This document shows positions 4,946 to 5,086 of a stretch of DNA of 5,086 nt, piece after piece. The first letter of the stretch is position 1. Each line of letters begins with the position of its first letter. Source of the stretch: Thermoleophilia bacterium. Lineage in GTDB: Bacteria > Actinomycetota > Thermoleophilia > Miltoncostaeales > Miltoncostaeaceae. The notes under the pieces are model-generated. The model made no database searches. It was given only the letters and a program-made list of their open reading frames with translations, and had not been told where the DNA came from. The stretch lies in assembly GCA_029861485.1 (NCBI GenBank), contig JAOTZF010000142.1:1-5086 (forward strand), written 5' to 3'. The position numbers and the translations under genes were made by a program.

Positions 4946-4957
4946 GAACATCTGTTC
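4946..4957 (+). promoter_or_regulatory. LexA operator (SOS box) in front of lexA
   Basis: GAAC-ATCT-GTTC is a perfect GAAC-N4-GTTC palindrome, the core of the Gram-positive/actinobacterial SOS box, extended on the right to GTTCGA. It lies 32 bases upstream of the lexA ATG and covers the expected transcription start, so LexA bound here would block its own promoter, the usual autoregulation. Confidence 0.88.
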
Positions 4958-4979
4958 GATCCTGGATTCGCGTGGACCT

Positions 4980-4985
4980 GGAGGA
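4980..4985 (+). promoter_or_regulatory. Ribosome binding site of lexA
   Basis: GGAGGA lies four bases before the ATG at 4990 and decides this start over an in-frame GTG at 4972, which is upstream of the site and lacks one of its own. Confidence 0.75.
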
Positions 4986-4989
4986 AACC

Positions 4990-5086
4990 ATGGGCGAGCT
5001 CAGTGAGCGCCAAGCGGAAATCCTGGCGTTCATTTCACGACACTGCACCGACAGCGGCTACCCGCCGACGGTGCGTGAGATCGGCC
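4990..5086 (+). CDS. lexA: LexA repressor, N-terminal fragment (3' truncated by window)
   Basis: The 32 visible residues, MGELSERQAEILAFISRHCT and DSGYPPTVREIG, match the start of the LexA DNA-binding domain: the first helix '[LS]..RQ.EIL.FI..H' followed by the near-invariant 'GYPPTVREIG' that opens the winged helix-turn-helix. LexA represses DNA-damage (SOS) genes and cleaves itself when RecA forms filaments on single-stranded DNA; the Ala-Gly cleavage site and the Ser/Lys catalytic pair would lie beyond the window. The ATG has a GGAGGA ribosome site, and the promoter carries a perfect LexA box, so assignment and autoregulation support each other. It diverges from tRNA-Leu across 133 bases. 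Confidence 0.95.
   Translation, partial: MGELSERQAEILAFISRHCTDSGYPPTVREIG

Overview
The window is high-GC bacterial DNA with short intergenic gaps, ATGA start/stop overlaps, GTG starts and TAnnnT-type -10 elements. A GAAC-N4-GTTC LexA box of the Gram-positive/actinobacterial kind lies in front of lexA. Together these suggest an actinobacterium in the broad sense. A deep-branching class such as Thermoleophilia is a guess from overall gene style; nothing in the window proves it.

Left part (1-1083): the window opens in the C-terminal end of a DsbA/thioredoxin-fold protein on the + strand. It converges on a two-gene minus-strand unit, a PaaI-like hotdog thioesterase followed by a small DUF6941-type protein with a 4-base ATGA overlap. 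A very strong GC hairpin sits where the two converging transcripts end.

Middle (1130-2696): three + strand genes follow. The first is an O6-alkylguanine-DNA alkyltransferase with a complete active site. It is coupled by an ATGA overlap to an unusual protein that looks like only the C-terminal half of selenophosphate synthase (SelD), has lost expected conserved residues, and carries a Pro/Gly-rich repeat tail. The third gene is secG, a subunit of the Sec translocon. The secG stop codon overlaps the stop codon of the next, convergent gene.

Right part (2693-5086): a large minus-strand gene encodes a family 5 (peptide/nickel type) extracellular solute-binding protein. It has an N-terminal membrane anchor instead of a lipobox and no transporter genes beside it. 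Divergent from it is a tiny ORF for a hydrophobic membrane protein. Next comes a tRNA-Leu(GAG) gene on the minus strand with a recognisable promoter and a textbook intrinsic terminator. Divergent from the tRNA is lexA, cut off by the window end, with a -10 element, a LexA operator and a Shine-Dalgarno in place. The alkyltransferase and lexA both belong to DNA-damage responses, but they are about 3.4 kb apart and no LexA box was seen upstream of the alkyltransferase.

There is no sign of a mobile element, CRISPR array or defence island. The least ordinary item is the stand-alone, motif-poor SelD C-terminal domain coupled to the alkyltransferase.
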